The notes under the pieces: generated by a model
Told to the model about the DNA's origin: nothing
Databases searched by the model: none
What the model saw: the letters and a program-made list of their open reading frames with translations, nothing else
Source of the DNA: Cladorrhinum sp. PSN259
Lineage: Eukaryota > Ascomycota > Sordariomycetes > Sordariales > Podosporaceae
NCBI GenBank assembly: GCA_033725935.1
Contig: MU867103.1
Span: 283,147 to 347,146, forward strand
Direction: 5' to 3'
Length of the DNA: 64,000 nt
Program-made: the position numbers and the translations under genes
Shown here: positions 22,455 to 34,284 of the stretch, one piece after another
How positions within the stretch are numbered: the first letter of the stretch is position 1
Layout of the letters: each line of letters opens with the position of its first letter

Positions 22455-24923
22455 TTACTTCTTCTCCTCCGCCACAGGCTTCTCGGCCGGCTTCTCAGCA
22501 GGGAACGGGTTATACATTCCCCTGCTGCTCTTGAGCTCCCGAAGCTTCTGGATAGCAACCTCCAAATCGACGGGAACGTCTCGTGCCTGGGTGGAAGTAT
22601 CGTCACGGTAGCGGATGTTGACCTTGCGGTTGCGCATCTCGTCGTCGCCAACGACGAAGACGAAATTGTCTGTTTCATGGGGGGTTAGTAAGCGACCTAG
22701 GTGGAGACATTAAGAACGGATAGGCTTACATTGCGCAAGCTGAGCGCTTCTAATCTTCTTCTGGAGGGTGTTGCCGGAGCTATCGACATCTAGGAAACCA
22801 TGTCAATACGTTTATCACAGGAAGAAAATGCACGAATAGTACGCACCAACGTGGAACCTCTCCTTCTTCAAAAGAAGAGAAACTTCCTTGGCATAATCAA
22901 GGAAACCCATTCCAACGGGAATGACCATAATCTGGCGAGGGGACAGCCAGAATGGCCACTTGCCAGCAAAGTGCTCAGCAAGAATGGCAGTGAAACGCTC
23001 AATAGAGCCAGCCATGGCACGATGAATCATGACGGGGCGAGCGCACCCAGGAGCAAGAGCCTTCTTGATAAGAAGCGGCTTCTTCTTCTCCTTGCCGTCC
23101 TTATCCTTCTCAACAACCTCGGGTTCCTCGGGTGCGGGGGCTGGTTCCTCAACTTTGGTCTGGTCCTTATGAACCGCCTCACCGGACTGATACTCGAGAG
23201 AGAAGTTAATGGGCTGCTGGAAGTCAAGCTGGATGGTGGCGCACTGCCATGACCTGTTAAGGCAGTCCAGAACGGCAATATCGATTTTGGGTCCGTAGAA
23301 GGCACCATCACCGGGGTTAAGCTCCCACGAGACACCACCGGAGGAGGCGGCGAACTCATCCAAAGCCTCCTTAAGCATAGCTTCGGCACTGTTCCAGGTC
23401 TCAATTTCTCCCATGTACTTGTCGGGACGAGTGGACAGCTTGAGCTTAAAGGTCAAGCCAAGCATGCCGTAGAAGGAGGCCATAAAGTCAAAGAGATCGG
23501 CGACCTCGGCCTTGATCTGGTCCTCACGGCAGAAAATATGGGCATCATCCTGCTGGAATCTTCTTACTCTGGTCAAACCACTGAGCGCACCGCTGGCCTC
23601 GTTGCGGTGAAGCACACCAAAATCAGCAAGACGGAGGGGAAGCTCCTTATGACTGCGTTCTCTGTGGCGGAACATCATGGCGTGAGCGGGGCAGTTCATG
23701 GGCTTGAGGCCAAACTGCTCCTTATCCACATCCAAAATAAACATGTCATCCTTGTAATGGGCCAAGTGACCGGACTGCTCCCACAAGGTGGTGTTAAACA
23801 TGTTGGGAGTCATGACCTCGTCGTATCCACGCTTCCAGTACTCCTCCTTGATATACTCCATAATAGCATTGTTGATACGCATGCCGTGAGGCAGCCACAT
23901 GGCGGAACCGGGCGAGCACTCCTCAAAGTAGAAAAGCTCCTGCTGCTTGCCAATCAAACGATGGTCGCGTTTGGCAGCCTCCTCGAGGAACTTTTTGTGA
24001 GCGGCCATTTGCTTCTTATCGGGGAAAGACACACCGTAGATTCTTTGAAGAGAGTCGTTGTTCGCATCGCCAAGGAAGTAGGATGAAGAGTTCTTCATGA
24101 TGGCAAAAGCCTCAATTCTTGAAGTATCTGGGACGTGGGGGCCTCTGCACAGATCGATCAGGGGGCCGTTGCGGTAAACAGTGGTTCTGGTGTTATCGGC
24201 AATCTTGTCCTTGATGATGTGCTGCTTGTACTTGTTGTAAGAGAACATCTTGAGGAGATCCTCCTTGCTCATCTCCAGTCTTTGGAAGGGCTGCTTCTCC
24301 TTAACGACCTTGCTGACGATAGCCTCGAGGGGCGCCCAGTCAGAAGACTGGACGGCAGCGCCCTCTGGCAGAGCCATCTCGTAGTAGAAACCATTGTCGA
24401 CTGGGGGACCAATGCACAAAGAGCAACCGAACCTCCGCTCGCAAGCCTCGCCGAGAATGTGAGCACTCGAGTGCCAGAAGACAAACTTGCCCTGCTCGTG
24501 GTTAAAGTCGAGAAGCTCGAGCTTGCAGCTCTTCTCGAGTGGTCTCTCAAGATCCCACAATGTCTCGCCATCGATCCTCGCTACGACAGTGCGCTTGAGC
24601 AGGCTGTTGGAAATACCCTTTGCAATTTCGGCGGGGGTAGTCTCGTATGATTTGCCAGTCTTGACGGAGCCATCGGGCATAGTAATGAGGATGTCTTCGC
24701 GGGGTCTAGAGGCCAGTTCCTCCTGCTGCTCCTTGTAGAGACGGTCGAACAGCTCAATACGATCCTGGATGAAATCGGCGGGGGGATTGAGTTCGAGAGG
24801 ACCCGAGTCGGCGTCAGGGGCGGCGGCGGCGGCCTTCTTGTCCTTCTTTTCCTTCTTGTCCTTTGGCTTCTTATCGCCGCCGGCGATAGCCACATTCTTG
24901 ATCGCTTCGGTGACCTTCTCCAT
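22455..24923 (-). CDS. Threonyl-tRNA synthetase, cytosolic
   Basis: Exons 24923-22847, 22789-22730 and 22669-22455 give 783 aa; introns are 57 and 60 nt. An N-terminal Lys-rich extension (about residues 15-35) precedes the TGS domain (ILITMPDGSVKTGKSYETTP). The second additional/editing domain follows, with its HSSAH motif and DLCRGPHVPD. The class II core has motif 2 (HRNEASGALSGLTRVRRFQQ), zinc ligands in MNCPAH and DDAHIF, and motif 3 in RPVMIHRAMAG. The anticodon-binding domain closes the protein, ending in MRNRKVNIRYRDD and a short Lys/Glu/Pro tail. A roughly 40-residue Pro/Glu/Lys-rich insertion sits just before motif 3. The start has no mitochondrial presequence, so the product is read as cytosolic. 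Confidence 0.96.
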
Positions 24924-25496
24924 GCTGGGCGTTTCGATATGCGGTGTACTTCTGCGGGGCAGGGAGGCAAGATGGAGGTTTTATGTAAAACAAATGGGTG
25001 GATATTCAAGCTTTTGTTCCTCAGTAGCGTTCCTTAAACCTGATGCAGCCCGCGCCTGATGGGTGTCGAGTCGGCCCGTGAGTCACTCTTGAGACGAGAC
25101 GGAAGGGGGTGTTCTCTCAATGGAGGGGTCAGTAAAATTGTTGTGGGAACTGGCCACCAGCACCGTGCTGCTACCCCGCGATCAGTAGGGACCCCAGCGC
25201 ACATCCCAGCTGTAATTACCGGCTTGGAACGGTAAAGTGGGGCCATGCAACGCCAAAATGGTTCAAAAAGCTCGGGCCATTCAACCACTATCACCGGAAC
25301 CAATCACCTCGATAAGCTCGATATTTCTCTGAATTATACCTTCGGATGTCTTAGAAGGTGTGTAATATGCATGTCACAGTTCTCGGGCTTCTTTAGTTCG
25401 CCCATTTGCTAATAATTCGGTATTTGGTGATTTCTTTTTTTTTTCTCCCGTCCTCGTTTGATTCGCGTCGCCTTTTGCGCGACATTTCCGTGTACC
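24924..25496. promoter_or_regulatory. Divergent promoter region, threonyl-tRNA synthetase / F-box gene
   Basis: 573 bp between divergent start codons. A T-rich run at 25435-25446 lies about 50 bp before the F-box ATG. No gene or specific regulatory motif was recognised. Confidence 0.5.
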
Positions 25497-27552
25497 ATGG
25501 CTTCGCTCGATGGCGTCCCTGACGAAATCATTCGCCACATTCTTCACTTTATCCCTCCAGAAGACATCCTTGACTCGGTCCAACTGGTGTCGCATAGATT
25601 TTACCGCGTCGCGAAGGAACCGCTTCTCTGGAGATGGCTTTGTCTGAAGAGCTTCAAGTACTGGCATCCAAACCACAGGATTGAAGACAAGGTAAAAGCG
25701 CCTGCGCCACATACGGACTGGAAGGCACTATGGATCACAAGGACGAAGAAGAATGTCGGGATCGCGCGGTTAATGGAAGGGATCCTATCTACCAATCAAG
25801 ACCGAATAAAACGAATTGAGAAGATCAGCAAGCTCGGCTATGACGCGAAGGACTACCTTCTGGAGCAACTCCACTGTGATGATTCAAAAGAAGACGCCCT
25901 GTGCAGGAGGTAGGAGAAGCTCTCCAGGTTGCGCCATTTCTACGACCCAAGTCCGTAGCTAAGAGAATTCTCAGGTACTATGCAGACGCGACGCTCGATA
26001 GCCTCCATAAGGGCATTGCGGTAGACCTGTGGTACCAATACCAGGGTAACCCGCTTTGTATAAGAGGGCTTGATAAAGCGCTAGCGGCCTTCGACCAATG
26101 TATTGTGCGTGACCAGCCGCATGATATCGAATATGTTCTCCGAACTCTGGATGAGTACGCCGAACGCTTCAGGAGCGAGAACTCACAATTTAAGTCCTTG
26201 ACTACCAGAGGGAAAGCGGTGTCCCTAGTCCGCTGGCTCCGGCGCAATAACCTGGTCGGCACAGAACTCCCGGGAGCCTCATTTCGCAACCTACGGAACT
26301 GCTTCATCGGCCACGCCCTCTCTGATGAAACCCACCCCGCACTCCCCATCATCTCTAGCGCCATCTACGTATGCGTAGCAGAACGACTCGGTCTGGTCGC
26401 AACCTGCCTATCCTTCCCTAGCCACGTCCACGCAGCAGTCTTTGCACCACCAGGCGAAGATCCAGATGGCAATCCAACCTCTAACCCTGAAAAGACAAAT
26501 CTAGCCAGAGTCTACATAGACCCATACGGATCTGACCAGGAAGTAACAGTCCGTGACCTCCGCTTAAAACTACAAGAGTTTGGCTGGTCGCGGCAGATTG
26601 AATCTTTTCTCAACCCTTCCTCAGTTCCGGCAATAGTCCAACGAGCAGCGCACCACATCAAGACGACCTGGACAGCAGACGCGGCGTTACAGGATCATGC
26701 ACGCTCAGTAGAGATGACACGCCTCCGAACGGGCCTACCGCCGGGATTCGACCTCGACGCAGCATATTCAGCAGCCTTATGGGCCGATCTCCTCTCCAAA
26801 CAAGCAGAATCGCCACACTGGGATTCAACGCTCGATGACCTGCTTGCGCGAGTCTTGAGGGAAACGCCAGAGGACGCATGGCTAGTCAAACGATACATCT
26901 CACCGATGTACGAGCGGTTCGCGCGGGCCTGGCCTGCAAGGGGAGATCGTACCGGCGCGAGGGATCCTCGAAAAGCAGTGGAGATGATTGAGAATTTGGA
27001 TGCGCGAAAGCCCGAAGTCAGTAGACGGTATACGGAGCTGACGAAAACCAAAGTCTTGTACAAGATTGGGCAGGTATTCAGGCACAGACGGTACCGGTAT
27101 ATTGGCATCATCAACGGCTGGGCCTGCCATAATCATGCTCTCCCCTCTCCCGCGCCGTTTTATGTCACCCCCGAGGATGTGCATGACATGGCTGGGCTTC
27201 AGCATGGGCACGGGCATCATCAACAGAATGGCACTGGGCAGATGGCTAATGGTCATCATGGTGGGAGACGGTCAAACAGGCCTAATCCTGATAAGGTGTA
27301 TTATACTTGCATGTAAGTTCTCATTCACTCTTTCCATACGCATATATTGTGTGGCTGCTAATCAGTTTTGGCAATTGTAGGAGCCCGGGCTACGACCATC
27401 TAAGGCTTTCACAGGACAACGTGGAGATCATCAAGGACTCAAACCTAATTCCTGAGCAGCTGTTCATCATTGCCGGCAAGTTCTTCAAACGCTTCGACAG
27501 GAAGACGTGTACCTTTGTGTCGAATATGAAGGAGATTTATCCTGATGATTAG
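25497..27552 (+). CDS. FBXO21-like F-box protein with C-terminal HspQ/YccV-like domain
   Basis: Exons 25497-25909, 25975-27312 and 27381-27552 give 640 aa. Intron 1 (65 nt) joins LCRR to YYADATLDSL, and intron 2 (68 nt) falls within a Met codon. Residues 4-50 are an F-box (VPDEIIRHILHFIPPEDILD...SHRFYRVAKEPLLWRWLC), which docks on Skp1 in SCF ubiquitin ligases. The middle region (RGKAVSLVRWLRRNNLVG...LPIISSAIYVCVAERLGL...VHAAVF) matches the SirB1/transglutaminase-like domain of FBXO21. The end (YKIGQVFRHRRYRYIGIINGW...PGYDHLRLSQDNVE...GKFFKRFD) matches the YccV/HspQ hemimethylated-DNA-binding fold. A His/Gly-rich loop interrupts that last domain. The likely role is a substrate receptor for an SCF ligase; the substrate is unknown. 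Start: ACCATGG context. Confidence 0.9.
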
Positions 27553-28580
27553 ATCCTGGGGAAAAAGCTTCAGGGGATTTTTATCTCCAAGTTCTTTTTT
27601 TTTCTCCAAGATTTATTGTTGATGCAATTAGGCATACAACACACCTGCGAGGTTCTTATCTTTTGATGTTTGTGTGTGTAGGATTACTTTCGTTTCGTTC
27701 TTCTTCGCATTGTTATTGTGCAGCATTACTTTTATGTCTTTCTTGGTGGACTTTTTCGTCTTTCCGGTACTTCTTCGCTATGTGTTACTAAAAGTTATCT
27801 CTGATCATTTACAGATTTTAATATCGTGTTTTTTTTTTCTTTTTCGTTTGGTTGGGAAGACAAGATATGGGAACAAGAGCAATATAATAGATACGTGCAG
27901 AAACAAATCACCACTTTTAAAATAATCAGGAGGGAAATTAAATAAAGATTATAGTCTTTCGTCTCCTCATATATGACTTTTACAAAGCAAATCATCACTC
28001 TACTTTCAGCCCATGATAAAACTTCCATAACTGAAGTGAGTAGAATAGATGAGAGGTTTTTATGATTTCCAATAATAATCATTACCAATTCCATTCATTT
28101 GTAATCCTGTTTGTTCATCATATCTATGTTATGCCACTCAAGCCTTTCCCTTTTGCAGTTCCTTACCCCTATCCAATCTTTGCATTCTGTCCAACGAATT
28201 CCTAGGTATCTACCGCTCTACTTCATGCCTTTCCAGTTTATGTCCATCCTATCCATCAATATCATCGCATTCCTCCCAATTCTCCACACAAAAAAAATTA
28301 CATTTTCATTCTCATACGAGGTATCAGTTCCATCTAACTCATTTCATTCTTCATACTCCAATCGTGTGTGTGCGTGTGTCCAAAATGTAAATGCAAAAAA
28401 AGATGTAAACGAAGGAAAGGGGGGTATCTTGAAAAGACAAACCGAGAAAAGAAAAGAAAAAAAGAAACGCACATATCCAAACGCTGAAATCCACGAAGAG
28501 ATCACCAGCCAGCTCGAACAGCACCAGCACCACCAGCATCATCATCATCATCATCCCTCACCAAAACTGCGTTTGTATGC
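27553..28580. other. Convergent 3' intergenic region
   Basis: About 1.03 kb between convergent stop codons, AT-rich with T runs near 27594-27604 and 27830-27842 and a CAC/CAT repeat at about 28515-28555. It probably holds two 3' UTRs. Plus-strand open frames here have no motifs and no good starts. Confidence 0.55.
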
Positions 28581-30487
28581 TCAGCACTCATCATGCTGAA
28601 CAACATTTCCCGCTCTTCTCCTCTGAGCAGCGGCCTCAACCCTAGAGGCCCAGCCCTTGATAGCAACACAAATGATGACCCAAGCCATCAACAGGCCGAC
28701 GAGTCCCGTTGTGACGGTGTACATGAACATGGCGTCGAGCTGGTAGTGGATCATTCCGGTGACGGTGTCGCTTGCCTGCCTATTGTTAGTCAAGTTCTAT
28801 CATCATAGGTGGAGGGAAGCGGTAGAACTTACACTGGCCATGAAAATAATACCACCAGAAATCATCCCAAAAGCAGTCAACAGCTCCGTCGGCGGCCTAG
28901 AAGGATAGATCGACTTGGGAGGCTTCAAGTACATCAAGACATAGGTAAACGCGCGAGCGAAGGAAGCACCAGTAAGCAAGTTACCCCACTGCTTATGTAC
29001 CATGCTCGAGATCATGCTCTCCTGGGTGTGAGAGCTCATCATGATACCCAAGAGAAGAATAACAAGCGCGGGGATAGGGTTCAGTGAGAACGAGTACGTC
29101 TCTGGTTCGCGAATCTTCTCCTCCTCAGTCTCCAACTCGGCGGCTTCAGCAACCGTGTAGTTCAGCAAGGAGCGAATGCGAGCCGACTCAATCAGCATAC
29201 CGCACAAACCGCCGCCAATGAAGAGAACAGTAATGGAGAGGTGCTCGAGATCCTGCGCGCTCCACTCGCCGCCCCAGCCGCCGAGGTGCTCGAGGAAGAT
29301 GTTAGTTGAGCCGTAGAAGAAGATGAGGAAGCTTTCGGTAAACTCGGCTGAGGGACGCCAGCCTTGGTGTGCGCGCCTGGGAGCTACGTTCCATGCCTAG
29401 TGAACGTTAGTCATGCGCTTTTGAAAACACAGAAAAGGGGAAATCTTACCCATCCAAGCTCGCCAAAGCTACCAGCCCAGCGACCAAGAGTAAAGATACC
29501 GAGCCAAAAGAAAACACCGCCCTTGATCCAATGCGCCAGACCACTGAAGATTCCACTGCCCTCAAAGAAACGACCGTAAGTAATGATACCGGTGCAGAGG
29601 GTGATGAACCCGAGAATCAAAATAGTCCGGTCAACAAAGTTGTATCCAAAAAGCAAAACCTTCCAGAACCGATCAGAAATCTTCTCAGAAACCTTGGCCA
29701 CAACCTTGTGAGCCTTGCTGGCCTTCTTGAACATCGGCGCATCCTGTCCGATTTCTTCATCCTCAATATCCTCCTCCTCCTCCTTGTAGTGTTTATGCGT
29801 AGGAAACGACGGAGAAAGCGGGGGAGACGAGAGCGAGTGGCTTCTGAGCGACTCAGTTCTTGGCTCGGTGCCCTGGCCACTGTCGTTCGACAACCGCACG
29901 TAGGGGCTCGGATACCGGAACTCGTGCTCAGCCATGGCCTCAGTAGAAACAGGAATGAATCCCTGGCGCTCTTCAGCACGACCAGAGAGCTTTTCTCCTC
30001 GCTTCATGGCGCCTGCCACCCGTGCCAAAAGTCCAACAACGATCTGGTATCCAACAACCACCGTAGCGATCCAGCCGAGCTTGTGGTGCGCATTGTTCGG
30101 GTAAAGGTCCGGCGTGCTGGCGTTGTAGATGATCCCAAGGAGCATACCTCCAGCGTTGACGGCGGCAAAGACAAACTGAATCAGGAGGGTATATCTCGAT
30201 CGGGCGAGCGAGAGCATAACAGCTGCGGGAAGTAGGAACACCCAGCCGAGAACCATAAGAGCAATATGTCCGTAGATGATCGCTTTCTGGTCCGCTAGCG
30301 CAAAGTATGTCGGCGGGTACTGGTCATCGGGAAGAGGTTTGTCTGCGTCGCTCATTTTCATGCCTCCGTGACCTCCATGGCCGCCCATATTTCCTTCGTC
30401 GTCGCCATGGGCAAAAACGGCTGGGATCAGACCCAGGATCGCAGCGCTCGCAACGACGGGGAGTAGCGAAGTCGCAAGCACCTTCAT
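28581..30487 (-). CDS. YTP1-like polytopic membrane protein with His-rich lumenal segment
   Basis: Exons 30487-29450, 29396-28833 and 28775-28581 give 598 aa; introns are 53 and 57 nt. A signal peptide (about residues 1-26, ending VFA) is followed by a His/Gly/Met-rich segment (HGDDEGNMGGHGGHGGMKM). Several transmembrane helices follow at about residues 68-160. A cytosolic Ser/Glu-rich loop (about 185-255) comes next, then a second helix bundle that runs to the C-terminus. The arrangement matches fungal YTP1 (DUF2427 plus YTP1 domain), whose function is not established. Helix-embedded histidines His74 and His134/135 resemble the spacing in cytochrome b561-type helices, which is inference. The gene converges with the F-box gene. 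Confidence 0.88.
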
Positions 30488-33219
30488 CTGTAATTACTTT
30501 CTCGGGGATATCACAACTGAGGGAGAGGCCTAAGGTGTGTATTGGGAGTATAATAAAGAGCTTCTGAAGAAGAGGGTATCGCGAGTGGGAAAATAGCTGT
30601 TTTAAGGTTTGTTAACTGCCACCAGCAGCAGTTACAATAAACGGGTCCTAGTCAAGGATGAGGAGGCTCCCAAAGAGATGATCCCAGAATCGGCCGAGTC
30701 TGGTGTAGTGGTAAGTCCTAGTGATCTGGTTGATAAAATAACAAAGGACTGAAATTGTGGGTAGCATGGGGGCGGGTCATTAACGGCGAGCTTCGGGAAG
30801 TGGACGGTTAATAACACAAGGAAGCTCCATCTTTGAACTCATTCCAACGGAAAGACCAAAGAGCTCCTTGCCCAATTCTTGGTTTCTCTCAGGCTTGGGT
30901 ATCTTGATTGGTAATTCTCGGCATCGTCTGGCCAAGGCCAAGACTGCAAGTGCTTAGAGCAGGTCAGACCACCTCTGAGGTTTTGCTCGTCATTATCGAT
31001 GGCTTCGCCATGGCGTGGTTCGCTTGTTGGAACACTCCGAGACATCCGGAGCTTTGGATTCGAGCTTCGCTGGACAATGATGGAAGGAAGCTCTTGGAGG
31101 AGAAGATGTTTGTTTCGAGGGTTCGAGGGTTCACAGTATGCGACTGACTGTGTGGGGCCATGATCGGGATCGGCACCATCTCTCTTGCATCTTTTGCATC
31201 TTTCAACGTCTCTTCTCCAATCAAATTCTGATATCATTCCTATATGTACTTTGTACCAATTGAGTCAGCCTTGGGATGAATCCTTCCCGTCCGCAACCGG
31301 CTCCCGCACTGGTCCCTTGGGCGCGAGATAGTGGCATGTGAACTGTGGTTGAGGTCCCACGTGGAGAAGCCCGAGATGAAGTTGGTGTATGTCAGCCATC
31401 TGCAACAAAGAAACTCTTCGATGGATATGTAAGCAACGACTTTTTCGTCCAGCTTCCGAAGGCAGCCATCGGTATAAACCCAGTTCAGTTCTTCGCCGGA
31501 TGAGGAATGAGGGGATTCGAGATGCTTATTCAGATTGCGCGGGGCAGAGGTTCTCCGAGCACACACTGAGTGTGTCGAGGCTTGACAACTCATAGCGGCG
31601 CAAGTACAGCGTCGCATGTACCAAACGGCTCATTACAGCAGCAATAAGATAATGATTCCACCCCCAGAATCCGATCCACTGCTGTGCCTGTGTCTGGCTG
31701 TCGTCAAGAAGACGTGCAAGGTTGGGTGGTTTTGAGAAATCGGCTCCACATTTGTGCATGACAGATGGACCCACTTCCTGATGCATGTTTCTGCATGGCT
31801 TGGCCGCCCCGCTTCGAAGCCGATGCCACTGAAGCCACCACAACCCAGCTCTCGGCGAAGGCAGGGTCTGTGATGGCCTCGTTATTTGTCGATCTGGAGG
31901 GTAAGGTAAAGTGGAATTAGTCCGCGGAGTCGGAGGACAATCAAAAGCCCGAGGGCGCCGTGAAGGTATCACATTTTTTCGCTCATTCGGACGCCGAGAT
32001 GGTTCGCCTGATTTTAGTTTCAACTCGATGCCCCGTGTTGCCCCTCCTGCCCCTCCTCCTGCCCCTCCTCCTGCCCCTCCTCCTGCCACCCCTTCTTGCA
32101 TCAGAAGGACCTTTGGGACCTGATGAGCATCTTGGGAGACTGAGATGGAGACAGAAGACGGACGATTTCGATTTCAAAGCCCTGCATTCTCGTACCACCT
32201 CACCATCAGACGACCGAGTAACCAACCATTGACATTCGTCCGCGCAGGGCGCAATACATCCAATACGCACCAATACGTACAGTGTTGAATGGTAAAAAGA
32301 GAATACGTACATTATGCCACGGGGACCCTTGTCTATGATTCACACATCCCGTCAAGCTCCAGTTTGGCATCAAACTTTCCTCGCACTGTCTCCTGTCGGT
32401 AGACGAGTGGGATGCGGCAGTCAATTGGGAATCTTTCTTCTGGAGGCAAGACCGCGCGGGTTTTGCGCGGCATATTTTGCTCTTGGCGGTGATGGCATAA
32501 AAAATTTGCAGACTTTGACAAGTCTGGTTCCGACTAACACTGTAACACTCAAACAGATAGAAACGGAATCAGCCGACAAAACTTTATGAATCACTCGGGA
32601 TTTCGGCAACAAGCGTAAGGGGATGACTGAGAGCTCGACTTGTCACCACTCAGGAATAGCCCTATTGAACAAAAATTCTGTCCTGCTGATGAACCTGGAT
32701 CCCGAGCTTCCCGGCCGCCAACGGGGCGGCTCACACGGCGCGCCGACAGGTTCCGCACAGCACCCGGGTTAATGTTTTCATACTGTATGGAATTGGGGAT
32801 CGAGATGTCCAAATCAAAAGTCACTCATAACTAAAGCCAAAAAATTGAAGAAGGAATTTTCTTTCGATTGTCGCCGCCAAGAAGTTATTGAGAGACATAT
32901 CCATTATCATCATCCTGAGAGACATTACCGACAGCTCGAAAACTCATGTTCGTCACGGAAGGGACATGCAGGATCTGAGGCTCTTAGAAGTATCTCTATT
33001 GTATACTAAAACTGACGTCACAACTAAGACCTTTCATACTATGGTACACACGATCTACATACACCTTCTAGAATGTAAGGGCCAAGCCCAAAAAAAACCA
33101 ACAAAAAATTTATCGTAGTTCATGCCGCATAAACCCGTGTCATTGTAACACTTACACAACCCAAACCCACGATGTCCAATCGCCATCCCGGCATTGCCTT
33201 CGGTCCTCGCTCCCATCAC
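30488..33219. other. Intergenic region, no gene supported
   Basis: About 2.7 kb. The first part is the upstream region of the YTP1-like gene, the last part the 3' flank of the LACTB2-like gene. A 12-bp minisatellite lies at about 32041-32095. A 191-codon minus-strand frame (32101-31526) begins inside that minisatellite and has no motif, so it is not called. No tRNA was found. Confidence 0.5.
32041..32095. repeat. 12-bp minisatellite, about four units of GCCCCTCCTCCT
   Basis: Four near-perfect tandem copies, the first shortened by three bases (GCCCCTCCT) and the last decaying to GCCACCCCTTCT. The repeat is GC-rich and strand-asymmetric, in a non-coding stretch. Confidence 0.85.
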
Positions 33220-34284
33220 TTATAACGCAGACTCTCGGCCCGAACCAACCACGAGTCTCCATCTCTCCTCCTCACCCCCGTCATCAACCACAACCACCTT
33301 CTCCTCCCGCTGGAGCTTGTGCAAAATCTGCAGCAACCCTCCCGCAGCCGCCGGGTGCAGCGTCTCGGGTACATCCTGGTAAATGCTTCTCACCAGCTCC
33401 ATCAGTGTCCAGGACGATGAAGATGCATTACCCCCATTACTATTCACCTGTCGCCCTTCTCTTTGTGATGATGATGATGATGACGACGACGGTGGTGGTG
33501 GTACCGACTTCAATCTCTGAACTACCTGATCCTCCCTCAGCTGTCTATGCCTCAAATACTCGACAATCTTGGCCGGCCCGTCCGCAATCTCTAATCCGTG
33601 GCCCGGGTACGCCACCCCCTTGAACAGAGTCCTCATTTTGTTTAAGGAGGATAAATAAGTACTCAAATCCTCAAACACTGCAGTCCCGTGACCCAGGACG
33701 TTATCGCCGGTAAACAATGCGTCTTGCTCTTGCCAGTGCAAAACCATGTGATCCGTTGTGTGTCCCGGGGTATGAAAAGCTTTCAGGGTAGCACCCGGAA
33801 CGGCAAAAACCTGGCCGTCTGATATTTGCTCATACTTGATAAGCGAGGAATCGTGGTCCGGGTGGTTCGTTGTTTGGTTTTTGTAAACTTTGGTGTTTGG
33901 AAAAGCGGAGAGCAGGTCCGGAATTCCTCCGGTGTGATCGCCGTGCCAGTGGGTTATGAGTGCGTGTTGAATGGATGCGTTTTCTGAGGCCAAGGTGCGT
34001 TTGAGAGCGGAAATCCAGGAGGATTTGCCTTCGCCTGTGTCTATTAGGATGCGGTTTGGGCCGGTTCCGATGAGGTAGGTGTTCGTCCCTTGGAGAGTGA
34101 ATTTACCGCCGTTGCCGGCCAGGATACGGATTAGGGAGGGGGAGACGTGGGCTATTTCTTGGATTGGGGGAAGGTTAGGGTTTGCCATTTTGGAGAGTGT
34201 GACCGGCAGTAGAAACGATTGTGGTGGCTGCGGTGATGAGCGATGACGATGGTATATCCGGAGGAGCACGGGGAGGGGCCGCAT
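33220..34284 (-). CDS. LACTB2-like metallo-beta-lactamase-fold protein, possible mitochondrial endoribonuclease
   Basis: Single exon, 354 aa from ATG 34284. The metal centre is complete: THWHGDH (His112, His114, Asp116, His117), the GHTTDH histidine, the FTGDNVLG aspartate and the YPGHGLEI histidine. The fold and the GTNTYLIGTGPNRILIDTGEG entry match LACTB2, which in animals is a mitochondrial single-strand endoribonuclease. Two in-frame starts exist. ATG 34284 adds a basic 32-residue leader without acidic residues (MRPLPVLLRIYHRHRSS...) that resembles a mitochondrial presequence. ATG 34188 (MANPNLPPIQ) gives a leaderless form. A Pro/Ser run lies near residue 265. The C-terminal helical part (SIYQDVPETLHPAAAGGLLQ) is the LACTB2-type winged-helix end. 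Polyketide thioesterases share the fold, but no such cluster is nearby. Confidence 0.9.
   Translation of the reverse strand: MRPLPVLLRIYHRHRSSPQPPQSFLLPVTLSKMANPNLPPIQEIAHVSPSLIRILAGNGGKFTLQGTNTYLIGTGPNRILIDTGEGKSSWISALKRTLASENASIQHALITHWHGDHTGGIPDLLSAFPNTKVYKNQTTNHPDHDSSLIKYEQISDGQVFAVPGATLKAFHTPGHTTDHMVLHWQEQDALFTGDNVLGHGTAVFEDLSTYLSSLNKMRTLFKGVAYPGHGLEIADGPAKIVEYLRHRQLREDQVVQRLKSVPPPPSSSSSSSSQREGRQVNSNGGNASSSSWTLMELVRSIYQDVPETLHPAAAGGLLQILHKLQREEKVVVVDDGGEEERWRLVVGSGRESAL

Noticed and set aside
23538..24650. Plus-strand frames of 170-180 codons opposite threonyl-tRNA synthetase
   Set aside because: Antisense shadow of a strongly biased coding sequence, with no recognisable protein.
30688..30760. 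tRNA-like A-box sequence (TCTGGTGTAGTGGTAAGTC)
   Set aside because: No GGTTCRANNCC-type B box or closing acceptor stem is found at any suitable distance on the same strand.
31526..32101. Minus-strand frame of 191 codons with a Gly-Gly-Ala start
   Set aside because: The start lies in the minisatellite, which explains the Gly/Ala run; the remainder has no motif.
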